25,300 bases of DNA from Pseudogymnoascus destructans (taxonomy: Eukaryota; Ascomycota; Leotiomycetes; Thelebolales; Thelebolaceae): positions 1-25,300 of the forward strand of contig NW_020167574.1 of the NCBI RefSeq assembly GCF_001641265.1, written 5' to 3'. The notes under the pieces were generated by a model. That model worked only from the letters and a program-made list of their open reading frames with translations. It made no database searches and had not been told where the DNA came from. A program made the position numbers and the translations under genes. Below are positions 9,771-18,243 of the stretch, piece after piece (the first letter of the stretch is position 1; each line of letters starts with the position of its first letter).

Positions 9771-9834
9771 GCAAAATCTCCACAGGATCCTCAGTGGCCT
9801 TCCTCTTGATCTGGACTCTGGTTGGAGGTAACAT

Positions 9835-11601
9835 GGTCTATTGTAAGTTGCGGACGTCGAAAACTTCCCGGATACTCAATATGGGGTATTCTGGTGATAT
9901 TTGAGTAGATTATTGCGTGAAATCTGCACGGGTTGCAAGATTAACACAAAGCGACACGATTTCCCGATTCTGTTGAAGTTGAAAGTTCCATAAATTTAGC
10001 GCCTATCATGGCCCGCGATAAGCCTCTGACGCGCCCAATGTGGGTAAACAATAACCCCACCAAACAACGGTTATATCCTCAAATTAATTCCGCCATGAAT
10101 AAAAATTATACATAAAGACTCCTTAAATTACTCTTTCACATGGTATTATTTGTAGGGACTTATGTACTAATGAAATAGCAATCGATTAGCTGACGATATT
10201 AGGATCTGAAGGATTAGATTGGGAAGAGTGGGGTGCCGATAGACGCTAACGCTTACTTCGATGATGACAGTTAGGGGAATTAAATATTCGAGTATGTTGT
10301 TATCTACAAGTTCATTAAATTCCATTGAATTAATTTACTACTTAAAATGTGAAATATTAATCCAATGGGCCAAAGACTGGCCCATCTGCTCTTGAGAACT
10401 AAAAAAATGCAAAAAGACTCGTCAGATTCCTGCGATTCTGGATATCTGATGAGGGAGAAAATCATGTTTTGTGATTTTGCTTTTTGGCGCTTATTTGTCG
10501 AATCCGTAACCTTTCCAAACCCAGGCCAGACTGTCCTGACAGTGGTACTTCTACTGCGCCACTGTGCCGCTATCTGGGAGGAAGACGACTGGATTTGATA
10601 TATATAGGTAGTCTGGTGCTTGTCAGCTTGGTGACACCTGATTTCTGAGGGGACAATGGGTGCCTGCCAGGCCTCAGGATGAGAATGATATACATATATA
10701 GTACTCGAAGCATATTGTAGCAACATCAAACCTGAAATTCCACAAGTATAAACTGAGGTTTCTAGACAGACATATGGAACACACCTTGATCTTCAAGATC
10801 GAGAGCCCATATTTTGATCTTCGATGGTTGAAATTTGAAGCAGCCTTCTACGCAACCAGAAGTTGCTTATTGATGAGTTGCGTGGGAGCTTCGGATACAC
10901 AACGGAAATAATGCAGTACGACGCAATTCAAAAGAGACGATATCATCTTCCACCCCCACAAGCAAGGTAATGTACAATTTGCACACCAGTCAGTGCTCTC
11001 TTTATATCCACATCAACTCGCAACCACACATCATCAGTGTTACGAGATGAATAGCAGCCACAGGATCTCAGCACTCTGTGATGGCTGTGCCAGCAAAGAG
11101 GCTTCCCAACTTGGGAGACACGGCTCTGTTCGAACAGGCCAAAGAGTGTTTGCATTTTCGTCATCCTGGTTTATGCACCTATCTACACCGTGTGACCAAT
11201 GAACAAAGAAAAACTTACGATAGAAGACACATTTTGCTATGCCGTTCTGAAGTAAGGGAAGTAAGGGGTGTAGCAAAATTGTGAGACAGCAAGCAAACTC
11301 CTGAAACATAGAGCATTTTTGACAATCAAGTGACTTTGTGGAAAGATGCACGACTTCTTGAGAGGTTACTCAAAGCTAAGCGCCGTGGTTGATTCATACC
11401 GACGTTGCTCAAAGTCGTCGTTGACAGTTGAAAAGCGAACGCCCAATTTCTATATGTCACACGTGATCAAACTACTCCAAATCGGACTAATCCCAATATG
11501 GAACTACCAGCAATCATATGGGGTTCTACCGAGTACAACATCCTTTGATAGATATTGGCCAAGACCTTGTAAATCATGACAAGTGTCGTTATGATCCTGC
11601 A
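9835..11601. other. Intergenic, no supportable gene
   Basis: The part next to 9834 should contain the Iwr1 promoter, but no TATA box stands out. Small inverted repeats occur, for example TGGGCCA/TGGCCCA near 10366-10384 and TTGATCTTCAAGATC near 10787. A short coding-like stretch (KLLIDELRGSFGYTTEIMQY) is seen at about 10860-10920 (+) but ends quickly and is unassigned. Confidence 0.4.
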
Positions 11602-12135
11602 CTATCGATCGCTCCTGTGACTCTCCAGCCGCCCTGGGCAAGACCACTGCCGCCCCTTCGTCGCTCGCAATTCCACCGCACCGATGATATCCATAACTAA
11701 TGTGTCTGCATCTTGCTTCTCAATACAAAAAGGGTTGCTTTCCTTCCCACCTTTAGCAAGTAAGGGTAGAACGTGGCAAATCCCAGGCACAAACTGTAAA
11801 CTGGCGCCACTGGAACGGCCGAACCCATCCAATCTCAACGCCACGCTCAGGATCTCACTCGCCGTATCTAATTCTCCCACTCGAATTGTCAGCTCTATGG
11901 TTAATCGCCGATATAACAGGAATGAATGCCTCGACTTCCATGCTTCGATAGAGATGTAATCCACACCCCCCCCCAATGAAGCTTGAGGTTGCGCATAGAG
12001 CTTCATTGCGGCAGCGAGGGCTTCCCGCATTCTCTCCTGCGAAGGGTACACTCCTTGATTCTCCTCTTTAGCCAGAAGACGGGAGCACATCACCAGTACG
12101 GCAAGATTATCAGTCTCGCACCAGATGTGCGGATT
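11602..12135 (-). pseudogene. Fragment of an unrecognised, probably real fungal protein
   Basis: An open minus-strand frame with coding character from about 12135 (CETDNLAVLVMCSRLLAKEE) through SQERMREALAAAMKLYAQPQ, RHSFLLYRRLTIELTIRVGE and LDTASEILSVALRLDGFG to a stop at 11602. The last residues (about 18) look like out-of-frame sequence, suggesting a frameshift near 11650. The helical, A/L-rich pattern could be tetratricopeptide-like, but I cannot name a family. A TGA lies just upstream and no good start is visible, so the 5' end appears lost. It sits head to head with the GST relic and overlaps its 5' edge slightly. The opposite-strand frame 11684-11959 is judged a shadow. Confidence 0.4.
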
Positions 12136-12799
12136 CGTCTTTCGTTCTCAACCTCCACCCTCCTCCCAGCTGTCTTCATCCATCCCGCCCCCCGCTCCCT
12201 CAAATCCCCCCAACCACACCCAAAAATATCTTCTAACGCACCCCAGCGGCCTCATATCCGGCGAATCCCCCACCAGAGAAAAACACAATGTCCCCGCCAT
12301 CCACCATCTACCCACCAACACGCACATCATAGACTCCACCCCCATCGCCAAGTTCCTCGAGGCCACATACCCCACCCCACCCCTCCCTCTAACCTCCTCG
12401 CTAGACGGCACCATCGAGTTACAGGCACGCTCTGTCGTCGGCCCAACGTTCCGCGCCTCAGTGGTGCCGCGCGAGATCAACATCCTCTCGCTCAGGTCAC
12501 AGGAGTACTTCCGGCGCACGCGCGAGGCGGCGCTAGGGCGTAAGCTCGAGGATTGCTTGATGCGGAGGAGGAGAGCTGGAAGGCTGTCTGTGAGGGAATG
12601 AGGGTGGGTGAGCTGATGAGGACGAATAAGGCGGAGGGGCCGTTTGTGTTGGGTGCGCGACCGAGTTATACGGATTTCTTTATTGCGGGGTCGTTGCAGT
12701 TGGCGAGGGTGGTGGACGAGGGTGGCGGATGAGGGTGTTTTTGAGAGGCATATGAAGTATGTTAGGTATAAGGAGGTTTATGAGGCTTGTTTGCCTTAA
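12125..12799 (+). pseudogene. Glutathione S-transferase-like relic, frameshifted
   Basis: GSTs conjugate glutathione to electrophiles in the cytosol. The thioredoxin-fold part is represented by VPAIHHLPTNTHIIDSTPIA, with the usual cis-Pro and S-T-P pattern, and KFLEATYPTPPLPLTSS. The helical domain follows: PTFRASVVPREINILSLRSQ, EYFRRTREAALGRKLED. A one-base loss at about 12551-12555 moves the frame to AEEESWKAVCEGMRVGELM and GPFVLGARPSYTDFFIAGSL. A second shift at about 12721-12732 leads to DEGVFERHMKY and KEVYEACLP. The first half of the N-terminal domain is not recognisable. The stop TAA is formed at the junction with transposon D. Fungal GST-like family is confident; the gene is dead or mis-sequenced. 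Confidence 0.7.
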
Positions 12800-13407
12800 C
12801 GTAAGTCGTGGCGTACTGGCGGTAGTGGGGTGGTTAGAACCACCCCATCAAACTTACCATCTTACCTACCCAACTCCATTATGGTACGTCGAAAGAGCGT
12901 AGAAGCTCAAGAGCGTAATATTGCAATAGATCAAGCTATATTAGCTATTCATTCCAAACAATATAAGTCAGTGTACGCAGCTGCCAAAGCACTTGACACT
13001 TGACCTCCCAGAACAATCTATCCGTCGTCGTATGAATGGAGGCCACACACGCGTAGAAGCGCGTCAAAAACAACAACTATTATCAAAAACGCAAGAAGAA
13101 ACACTCTTAAAGTGGATTAGAGAGCTAACAAGTAGCGGATATGCACCTAGCCACCGAATACTACGAGAAATTGCAGAAGAGGTTCGAGCAGACCATTGCC
13201 AGGTTTTTAATTTACACGACCAACTTCACAATCAACTTCACGAACAATTTCAACCTATACCACACCTTCCATTAGGACAAGATTAGGTTCCACACTTTAT
13301 TAAACGACATCCACATCTACAAGTATGACTAGGAAGACAAATTGAAGTGCAAAGGATGAGTGGAGTTACAAAACAAGTCGTACAAGGGTGGTTTGACGCA
13401 TATAAGG
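12799..13407 (+). mobile_element. Element D: 5' remnant of a Fot1/pogo transposon
   Basis: The left end is inferred from a TA at 12797-12798 followed by ACGTAAGTCGTGG, which shares its first five bases with the ends of elements B and C. A palindrome TGGGGTGGTTAGAACCACCCC lies inside the left end, at about 12827-12848. The element carries the N-terminal part of a pogo transposase and stops abruptly at 13407, where a 34-bp repeat begins. The DDE catalytic core and right terminal repeat are missing. Confidence 0.6.
12881..13405 (+). pseudogene. Truncated pogo/Fot1 transposase (DNA-binding region only)
   Basis: The start is ATG 12881 (MVRRKSVEAQERNIAIDQAI). The first helix-turn-helix is split by a 7-bp tandem duplication of ACTTGAC at 12991-13004; without it the frame reads AKALDLPEQSI. 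The second, CENP-B-like part is EETLLKWIRELTSSGYAPSH. A TAG at about 13284 and another frame break follow, before FIKRHPHLQ and QRMSGVTKQVVQGWFDAYK. The order matches the N-terminal half of fungal pogo transposases. No catalytic D residues remain. Confidence 0.7.
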
Positions 13408-13441
13408 TGTCATACTGATATTCGTTGCACTCAGTTTGCTA
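13408..13441 (+). repeat. 34-bp dispersed repeat, copy 1
   Basis: The stretch TGTCATACTGATATTCGTTG... matches 19026-19059 with one difference. It starts exactly where the pogo D sequence ends. The TGTCA start suggests a transposon or LTR terminus, but the rest of the element is not recognised. Confidence 0.7.
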
Positions 13442-13499
13442 TGCCATTTGCTTCCACAAACACTCTTTGCTTACCGTGACCCTATGCAATAGGGTTAGT

Positions 13500-13894
13500 T
13501 CTAACAATTATAGGGATGGCAAAAGGCTTGTTTAGGATAACAAGGCTTAGTGGAACCCATGGTATTTAATGCTTCATTATGCTCTTAACAATAAGATAAA
13601 GAGCGCTATTAATATATACTGTCATAAAGAGTATTTTGGCTTTCTTAAGATGAATTGCTTAAGAGCAACTAGATAGTACTACAGCATATCTATGACTTCC
13701 TTTATTTCTTTTATAAAGCAACATTGTTCATAGAAGGCTAGGAAGCTACACTAGAACAGGTATTGTTACCTATAGAGTTCCTTCTTAAGTAATTAGAAAA
13801 GGGGAAAGAGATGTTTAAGGATGATTTAATGCTTAGACTATGTTTTAACTCTACATAGGAGGTTATGAATAAGTATTATTCACTTACTAAGTAG
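13500..13894 (+). pseudogene. hAT-family transposase relic
   Basis: Reading across frames gives the hAT core landmarks. First comes a degraded LVxDNKAxWNPWYLMLHYAL (13530-13580), equivalent to the common DNATRWNSWYxML stretch. NKIKSAINIYCHKEY follows, and then, in another frame, IYDFLYFFYKATLFIEG, ATLEQVLLPIEFLLK and EVMNKYYSLTK ending near 13891. There are at least three in-frame TAG codons and one frameshift. No terminal repeats or 8-bp target duplication are seen, so only an internal fragment remains. The call rests on motif order and spacing. Confidence 0.6.
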
Positions 13895-13914
13895 TAAATA
13901 ATAACGTACATGTA

Positions 13915-13986
13915 CTCGGTGTTCCACCCACTCGCTTCGCTCGTAGGTGGCGACAGCAAGTTGTGCGTGCGACAGCAAGATGTGCG
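13915..13986 (+). repeat. Left terminal inverted repeat of element A
   Basis: Starts CTCGGTGTTCCACCCACTCG and is an exact complement of 15834-15905 over 72 bp. It contains a CCACC...GGTGG stem and two adjacent 19-bp direct copies of GCGACAGCAAG(T/A)TGTGCGT, likely transposase sites. Confidence 0.95.
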
Positions 13987-14046
13987 TACACCGCTATTTT
14001 GATATATAGAAAAAATAATAGTATTCTTCATAACGTAGTATCTACA

Positions 14047-15780
14047 ATGCCTCAAAATAACGATCCTACTATGATTGCTCGCCTTAATGAGGCCCAACAG
14101 TTCTTCTTAAAACAACCAAGTACATATACAATTGCTTGGGTTGCAAATAAATTCAATGTCAACCGTGAGACACTCCGATGTCGTATTACGAGTACTACGT
14201 CTCCTCAATTACCCCACGGAGGTAGCAATCGAGTCTTATCTCAATCGCAAGAGACCGCGGTCTGTCAATTCATATACGACCAACTTGAGCGCGGGGTCCC
14301 TGCCAACCGATCTATGATACTACGGGCAGTTGCAGACTTACGACCTAATCGTACGATACCATCACAACGGTGGCTACAACGCTTTCTAAAAGCACACCCC
14401 GAATTTCATACAATTCACACGAAGACGTTAAATACACATCGGAAGCAAGCACAAAAGAAAGAGGTGTTTGAGGAATTCTTTCTCACATATAACGCCCTTA
14501 TTACAAAACATAACATTAAGCCATATAATTTATGGAATGTTGATGAGACAGGCTATATGATTGGGTGTTATAAGTCTACGGCTGTTATTGTACCAATCGG
14601 TGTAAAGCAGTGGACTGTTGATAATCCTGAGAATCGGCTCTCTGTTACTGTAATTGAGGCAGTAAATGCAAGTGGTGCTGCACTTGCAGAAGCTATCATT
14701 ATCCCTGGCAAACTTCATATGGATTCATGGTACAATGATGACCTTGAGCCAAATGCTCTCATTATTGTAAATGAGAGCGGGTATTCAAACGACGACATTG
14801 CAATCCAATACCTTATGCATTTTATCCAACTATCTGCAGAGCATATGGCACCAGATGATACTCGCCTCTTATTACTTGACGGCCATGACTCTCATAAAAC
14901 AGAGCGCTTTCTTACATTAGCAGAAGAGCATAACATTGTTATTTGCTGCCTTCCTGCTCATACAACACATCTATTACAACCTCTTGATGTAGCGGTTTTT
15001 AAGCAGTGCAAACACTTTCATCAAAAGGCACTTGATCAAGCAGTACGTAGCTACGACTATGAGTATAAGCTACGTACGTTCCTTTCAGACCTCCCGCAAA
15101 TCCGACGGCAATCTCTAACTGTCCGTACAATTCAATCTGGTTGGAGAAATACAGGACTATATCCATATAATCCTCCACTTGTAATTGACAAGATACAAGA
15201 GACTCGGAATCAAACACCTGATTATGAGCCATTTGCTTCATATAATATTATCTCAACACCGAAAACAACTATGCAAAGTGTGCAAGCGGTTGAACATTGG
15301 CAGAAGAGAGCAGAGGAAGCTTTCTCATCGCCTTCAAGAGAAGGGTTTCAATCATTTGCACGTGGAACTACAGTTGTTCTACACCGGGCAGAGCTCTATA
15401 AGACCGAGCTAGATATTATGACTCTACGTGCAGTAGAGCAGAAGGCAGCAAAGGCAAGGGCACGGAAATCACTACAGAAAGGAGGGCAGTTATATGCATC
15501 AGATGCACGGAAAATGCGGGAAGAGAAGAAAGCAAAGTTGCAAGCAAAAGCAGACGCAAGAGCAGCAAGGGAATCGGACCAAGTAGTAAAGCAGCTACAA
15601 GCGCAAGCACGTAAAATCGAAATTGAAGAGCGTAAGGTTGAGAGGAAGCGGGTAGCAGAGCGGAAGAAGGAAGGGTTGAAATCAAAAGTGATCATTTTAC
15701 GGTATAGTAAGGATCAAAGTGATAGTAGCAATAGTGGCAGTAGCGATAGTGATAGTAGTTCTATTGATTTTATGTTTTAA
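14047..15780 (+). CDS. Pogo/Fot1-family transposase (DDE_1), intact
   Basis: A 577-aa transposase that would cut and paste element A at TA sites. I start it at ATG 14047 (MPQNNDPTMIARLNEAQQFF) because the open frame further upstream lacks an ATG and lies in the terminal repeat. Residues 1-60 form a Psq-type helix-turn-helix. Residues 65-130 form a CENP-B-like HTH (ETAVCQFIYDQLERGVPANR, WLQRFLKAHPEF). The catalytic core shows NVDETGY, LLLLDGHDSH and LLQPLDVAVF, with the second and third Asp 35 residues apart, giving a DD35D triad. The C-terminal 150 residues are highly charged with a coiled-coil character and end in a serine/aspartate tail. No frameshift or stop is present, unlike neighbouring elements. 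A promoter is not evident. Confidence 0.93.
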   Translation: MPQNNDPTMIARLNEAQQFFLKQPSTYTIAWVANKFNVNRETLRCRITSTTSPQLPHGGSNRVLSQSQETAVCQFIYDQLERGVPANRSMILRAVADLRPNRTIPSQRWLQRFLKAHPEFHTIHTKTLNTHRKQAQKKEVFEEFFLTYNALITKHNIKPYNLWNVDETGYMIGCYKSTAVIVPIGVKQWTVDNPENRLSVTVIEAVNASGAALAEAIIIPGKLHMDSWYNDDLEPNALIIVNESGYSNDDIAIQYLMHFIQLSAEHMAPDDTRLLLLDGHDSHKTERFLTLAEEHNIVICCLPAHTTHLLQPLDVAVFKQCKHFHQKALDQAVRSYDYEYKLRTFLSDLPQIRRQSLTVRTIQSGWRNTGLYPYNPPLVIDKIQETRNQTPDYEPFASYNIISTPKTTMQSVQAVEHWQKRAEEAFSSPSREGFQSFARGTTVVLHRAELYKTELDIMTLRAVEQKAAKARARKSLQKGGQLYASDARKMREEKKAKLQAKADARAARESDQVVKQLQAQARKIEIEERKVERKRVAERKKEGLKSKVIILRYSKDQSDSSNSGSSDSDSSSIDFMF

Positions 15781-15833
15781 TTATATAGTTATATAGTTGA
15801 TATATAAGGCGTCTTTTTCTTCGTTTTATGTGT

Positions 15834-15905
15834 CGCACATCTTGCTGTCGCACGCACAACTTGCTGTCGCCACCTACGAGCGAAGCGAGTGGGTGGAACA
15901 CCGAG
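15834..15905 (-). repeat. Right terminal inverted repeat of element A
   Basis: Exact 72-bp reverse complement of 13915-13986, ending CACCGAG and followed by the TA target duplication. Confidence 0.95.
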
Positions 15906-15994
15906 TATAGCGAAAGCGCCAAACAAGCGAAAGCGCCAAAATGATGCGGTGACCAAACCCCCCAACTAAATGTTAAATTCCTCAACAACAAAAC

Positions 15995-17650
15995 ATGCCC
16001 CATAAAAACGATGAAAGCCAATTAGTGCTAGCTATCCAGGCTATGCAAAGCGACCCAAAGTTACGCCTTCGAATTGCTGCTAGGATCTATTCTGTGGACC
16101 ACCGCAAGCTAGGTCGTCGTCTAGATGGTGTACCTTCACGACGCGATATCCAAGCCAACTCACGGAAATTAACTAACCTAGAAGAGTCCGTCCTTGTTCA
16201 GTATATACTCGACCTAGCTGCCAAAGGGTTTCCTCCTCGGCTGTCTGTTGTTGAAGATATGGCAAGTCGACTACTTGCAACACGCGACGCGTCACGCGTT
16301 GGGTCGCGTTGGGCTTCAAACTTTGTTAAGCGGCGTGTAGAGCTCCAGACACGCTTTCAGCGCAAATACGACTACCAGAGGGCTAAGTGCGAAGATCCAG
16401 AAGTTATTAATGGCTGGTTTGAGCTTGTGCGTAACACAATTGCGAAATATGGTATCGATGAAGCAGATATCTACAACTTTGATGAGACTGGGTTTATGAT
16501 GGGCGTTATCTCAACTGCTATGGTTGTAACAAGCTCAGACGGGCGGGCAAAAGCAAAGAAGGTACAGCCTGGTAATCGGGAATGGGTTACAGTAATCCAA
16601 GGCGTTAGTTCTCAAGGTTGGGCAGTACCACCATTTATCATTGTTGCAGGCAAAAACCACCTTACATCTTGGTATGAGAATAGTGGATTTTCAAGCGATT
16701 GGGTGATTTCTGTTACTGAAAATGGCTGGACTACAAACGAGAGAGGCATGGATTGGATTCAGCACTTTGAGAAGCATACAAAGGCCCGGAGTGTTGGTGG
16801 TTATCGCTTGTTAGTCCTTGATGGTCATGAGAGCCACCACTCAGATGAGTTTGAGGAGTACTGCAAGGAACACAACATTATTACGCTTTGTATGCCTGCT
16901 CACTCTTCTCATCTACTCCAGCCACTTGATGTTGGCTGTTTCGGCCCGTTAAAGCAGGCCTATGGTCGGCAAATTGAAGATATGATGCAGGCTCATATTT
17001 CTCATATTACAAAGGATGACTTCTTTCCTGCCTTCCACACTGCATTTAACACTACAATGACGGAAAGTAACATTTGAGGCGGGTTCCGAGGGGCAGGGCT
17101 TCTTCCATTTGACCCTGAGAGAGTGATATCTACACTTGATCTTAAGTTAAGGACACCAACGCCTCCAAGCTCCCGCCCAGGTACTGCTCAACCTTGGGTT
17201 TCTCAGACACCAAACAACCCAATTGAAGCTATGTCACAGTCTACATTTATTAAAACTCGGATTTCACGCCATCAAAATAGCTCTCCAACCTCAATCTATG
17301 CAGCTGTTGACCAGTTTACAAAGGGTGCATCGCAAATAATGCATCAATTAGCACTGCTAAAGGGAGAGAACCAAAACCTACGACAGGCAAATGAAGTACT
17401 AAGCAAGCGCCGGAGAGCTAGGAAAACACGACTACAGCAAGGAGGATCACTTAGTCAACAAGGGGCGCAAGAGCTACAGGATGAGAGGGATGTTGTGCAG
17501 CAGGTAGAGCAGGAAATAAGGGCAAGCCGTGGTCGGAAGCCAAGGGAAGAAACCCGTGCCCGTCACTGTGGCAAGTGTGGTGAGACTGGGCACAATGCGC
17601 GCACGTGTCAGATTGTAATAGACACCTCTGAGGAAGAGGACTCTGAGTAG
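15995..17650 (+). pseudogene. Pogo/Fot1-family transposase of element B, one internal stop
   Basis: The frame runs from ATG 15995 (MPHKNDESQLVLAIQAMQSD) to TAG 17648-17650. It has a single TGA at codon 361 (17075-17077) and would otherwise encode 551 residues. The HTH DNA-binding region is residues 1-120. The catalytic motifs are NFDETGF, LLVLDGHESHH and LLQPLDVGCF, again with DD35D spacing. The TGA falls after the catalytic core, just before GGFRGAGLLPFDPE, a conserved block of the family, and would remove it. A coiled-coil stretch and a C-terminal CCHC zinc knuckle CGKCGETGHNARTC (about 17567-17608) follow. The TGA could come from a CGA codon by C-to-T change. The protein is related in architecture to that of A but distinct in sequence. 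Confidence 0.88.
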
Positions 17651-17710
17651 TTTCAATTGATTTCTAATGTTGTGGTAGATTTATCGCAATGTTTGTCATG
17701 AGGGTAGATA

Positions 17711-17756
17711 ATTTTGGCGCTTTCGCTTGTTTGGCGCTTTCGCTATACATGTACGT
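17711..17756 (-). repeat. Right terminal inverted repeat of element B
   Basis: 46 bp, read on the minus strand as ACGTACATGTATAGCG followed by two GCGAAAGCGCC motifs. The complementary left repeat is in two pieces because of the insertion of A. Confidence 0.9.
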
Positions 17757-17819
17757 TATATTAAACTAATTATATGATTTATATTGCTTTTCTTTAATAT
17801 ATAACTATAATATATTATA

Positions 17820-18241
17820 ACGTACATGTATAACAAACCGGCCAAACAAGCGAACCGGCCAATCCATTTTACACCTTAAATCACGAATTTCATAACTTAA
17901 TATCTCAACAACCCTTTAATAATAAGTTATAAAATATGTACTTAGCCTTTTATAAGCATTTAAAGTACTCTATTTGATTTTTAAAGCAATTAGTATTGTA
18001 GTTATTAAGATACTAAGAATTAGGTCAAAGTGGGGGCTAAAACTCAATATCTTAATAACTACAATACTAATTGCTTTAAAAATCAAATAGAGTACTTTAA
18101 ATGCTTATAAAAGGCTAAGTACATATTTTTATAACTTATTATTAAAGGGTTGTTGAGATATTAAGTTATGAAATTCGTGATTTAAGGTATAAAATGGATT
18201 GGCCGGTTCGCTTGTTTGGCCGGTTCGTTATACATGTACGT
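17820..18241. mobile_element. Element C: 422-bp foldback MITE of the pogo type
   Basis: Almost the whole element is an inverted repeat. The left arm is 17820-18012 and the right arm 18048-18241, with about 35 nt of loop, a few mismatches and one 1-bp gap. TA lies at both edges (17818-17819 and 18242-18243). There is no coding capacity. Its outer 13 bases ACGTACATGTATA are the same as those of B. Like B, it carries two motifs spaced 17 bp apart (ACAAACCGGCC and GCGAACCGGCC) joined by AAACAA. It is therefore probably moved by a relative of transposase B. Confidence 0.9.
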
Positions 18242-18243
18242 TA

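Larger units (their letters stand above)
8256..9834 (-). pseudogene. IWR1: Iwr1-like RNA polymerase II nuclear import factor, frameshifted
   Basis: In yeast, Iwr1 binds assembled RNA polymerase II in the cytoplasm and takes it into the nucleus. Here exon 1 is 9834-9771 (MLPPTRVQIKRKATEDPVEI). Intron 1 is 9714-9770 (57 nt, GTAAGC...TATAG), and exon 2 opens VHDELARGRNAGQFIFKRQR. The fungal block PRRFHLSRK follows, and then the family signature NYIIETYIRM / GLLVLDSQPDIDQFYNGD with an acidic run DEEEDEN. Intron 2 (8512-8582) precedes AENHPSTDYPDEE, SDDEYGINPYQYRNRN and a C-terminus ending SYRSLYK at the TGA 8256-8258. Three single-base changes break the frame: an extra A in the run at 9144-9147, a missing A at 8889-8892 and a missing G at about 8474-8479. 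The rest reads as a complete protein, so either sequence error or a recently dead copy is possible. The family call is firm; functionality is doubtful. Confidence 0.8.
13915..15905 (+). mobile_element. Element A: complete Fot1/pogo transposon nested in B
   Basis: It is 1991 bp, with perfect 72-bp terminal inverted repeats (13915-13986 and 15834-15905) and TA at both edges (13913-13914, 15906-15907). It contains one full-length transposase gene. The insertion lies inside the left terminal repeat of element B, splitting GTATAGCG at the first TA. Perfect repeats and an intact gene suggest a recent, possibly active copy. Confidence 0.9.
13904..17756 (+). mobile_element. Element B: Fot1/pogo transposon, interrupted by element A
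   Basis: The right terminal inverted repeat is 17711-17756 (46 bp). Its exact complement on the left is split: 11 bp at 13904-13914 (ACGTACATGTA) and 35 bp at 15908-15942. TA target duplications flank it at 13902-13903 and 17757-17758. Removing element A and its TA copy gives a 1860-bp element, a normal size for this family. The repeat contains two 17-bp direct motifs (GCGAAAGCGCCAAACAA and a near copy), which are probable transposase-binding sites. The broken left end should prevent transposition. Confidence 0.85.

Noticed and set aside
9146..9904. 252-aa plus-strand open frame
   Set aside because: It is antisense to the Iwr1 exons and has no recognisable domain; the minus strand clearly holds the gene.
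10860..10960. Possible caspase-like or other gene fragment (KLLIDELRGSFGY)
   Set aside because: The stretch is too short, ends in a stop, and the downstream sequence does not continue any family pattern.
13963..14046. Upstream extension of transposase A by 28 codons
   Set aside because: It begins without ATG and its first codons lie inside the terminal inverted repeat. ATG 14047 gives an N-terminus like that of transposase B.
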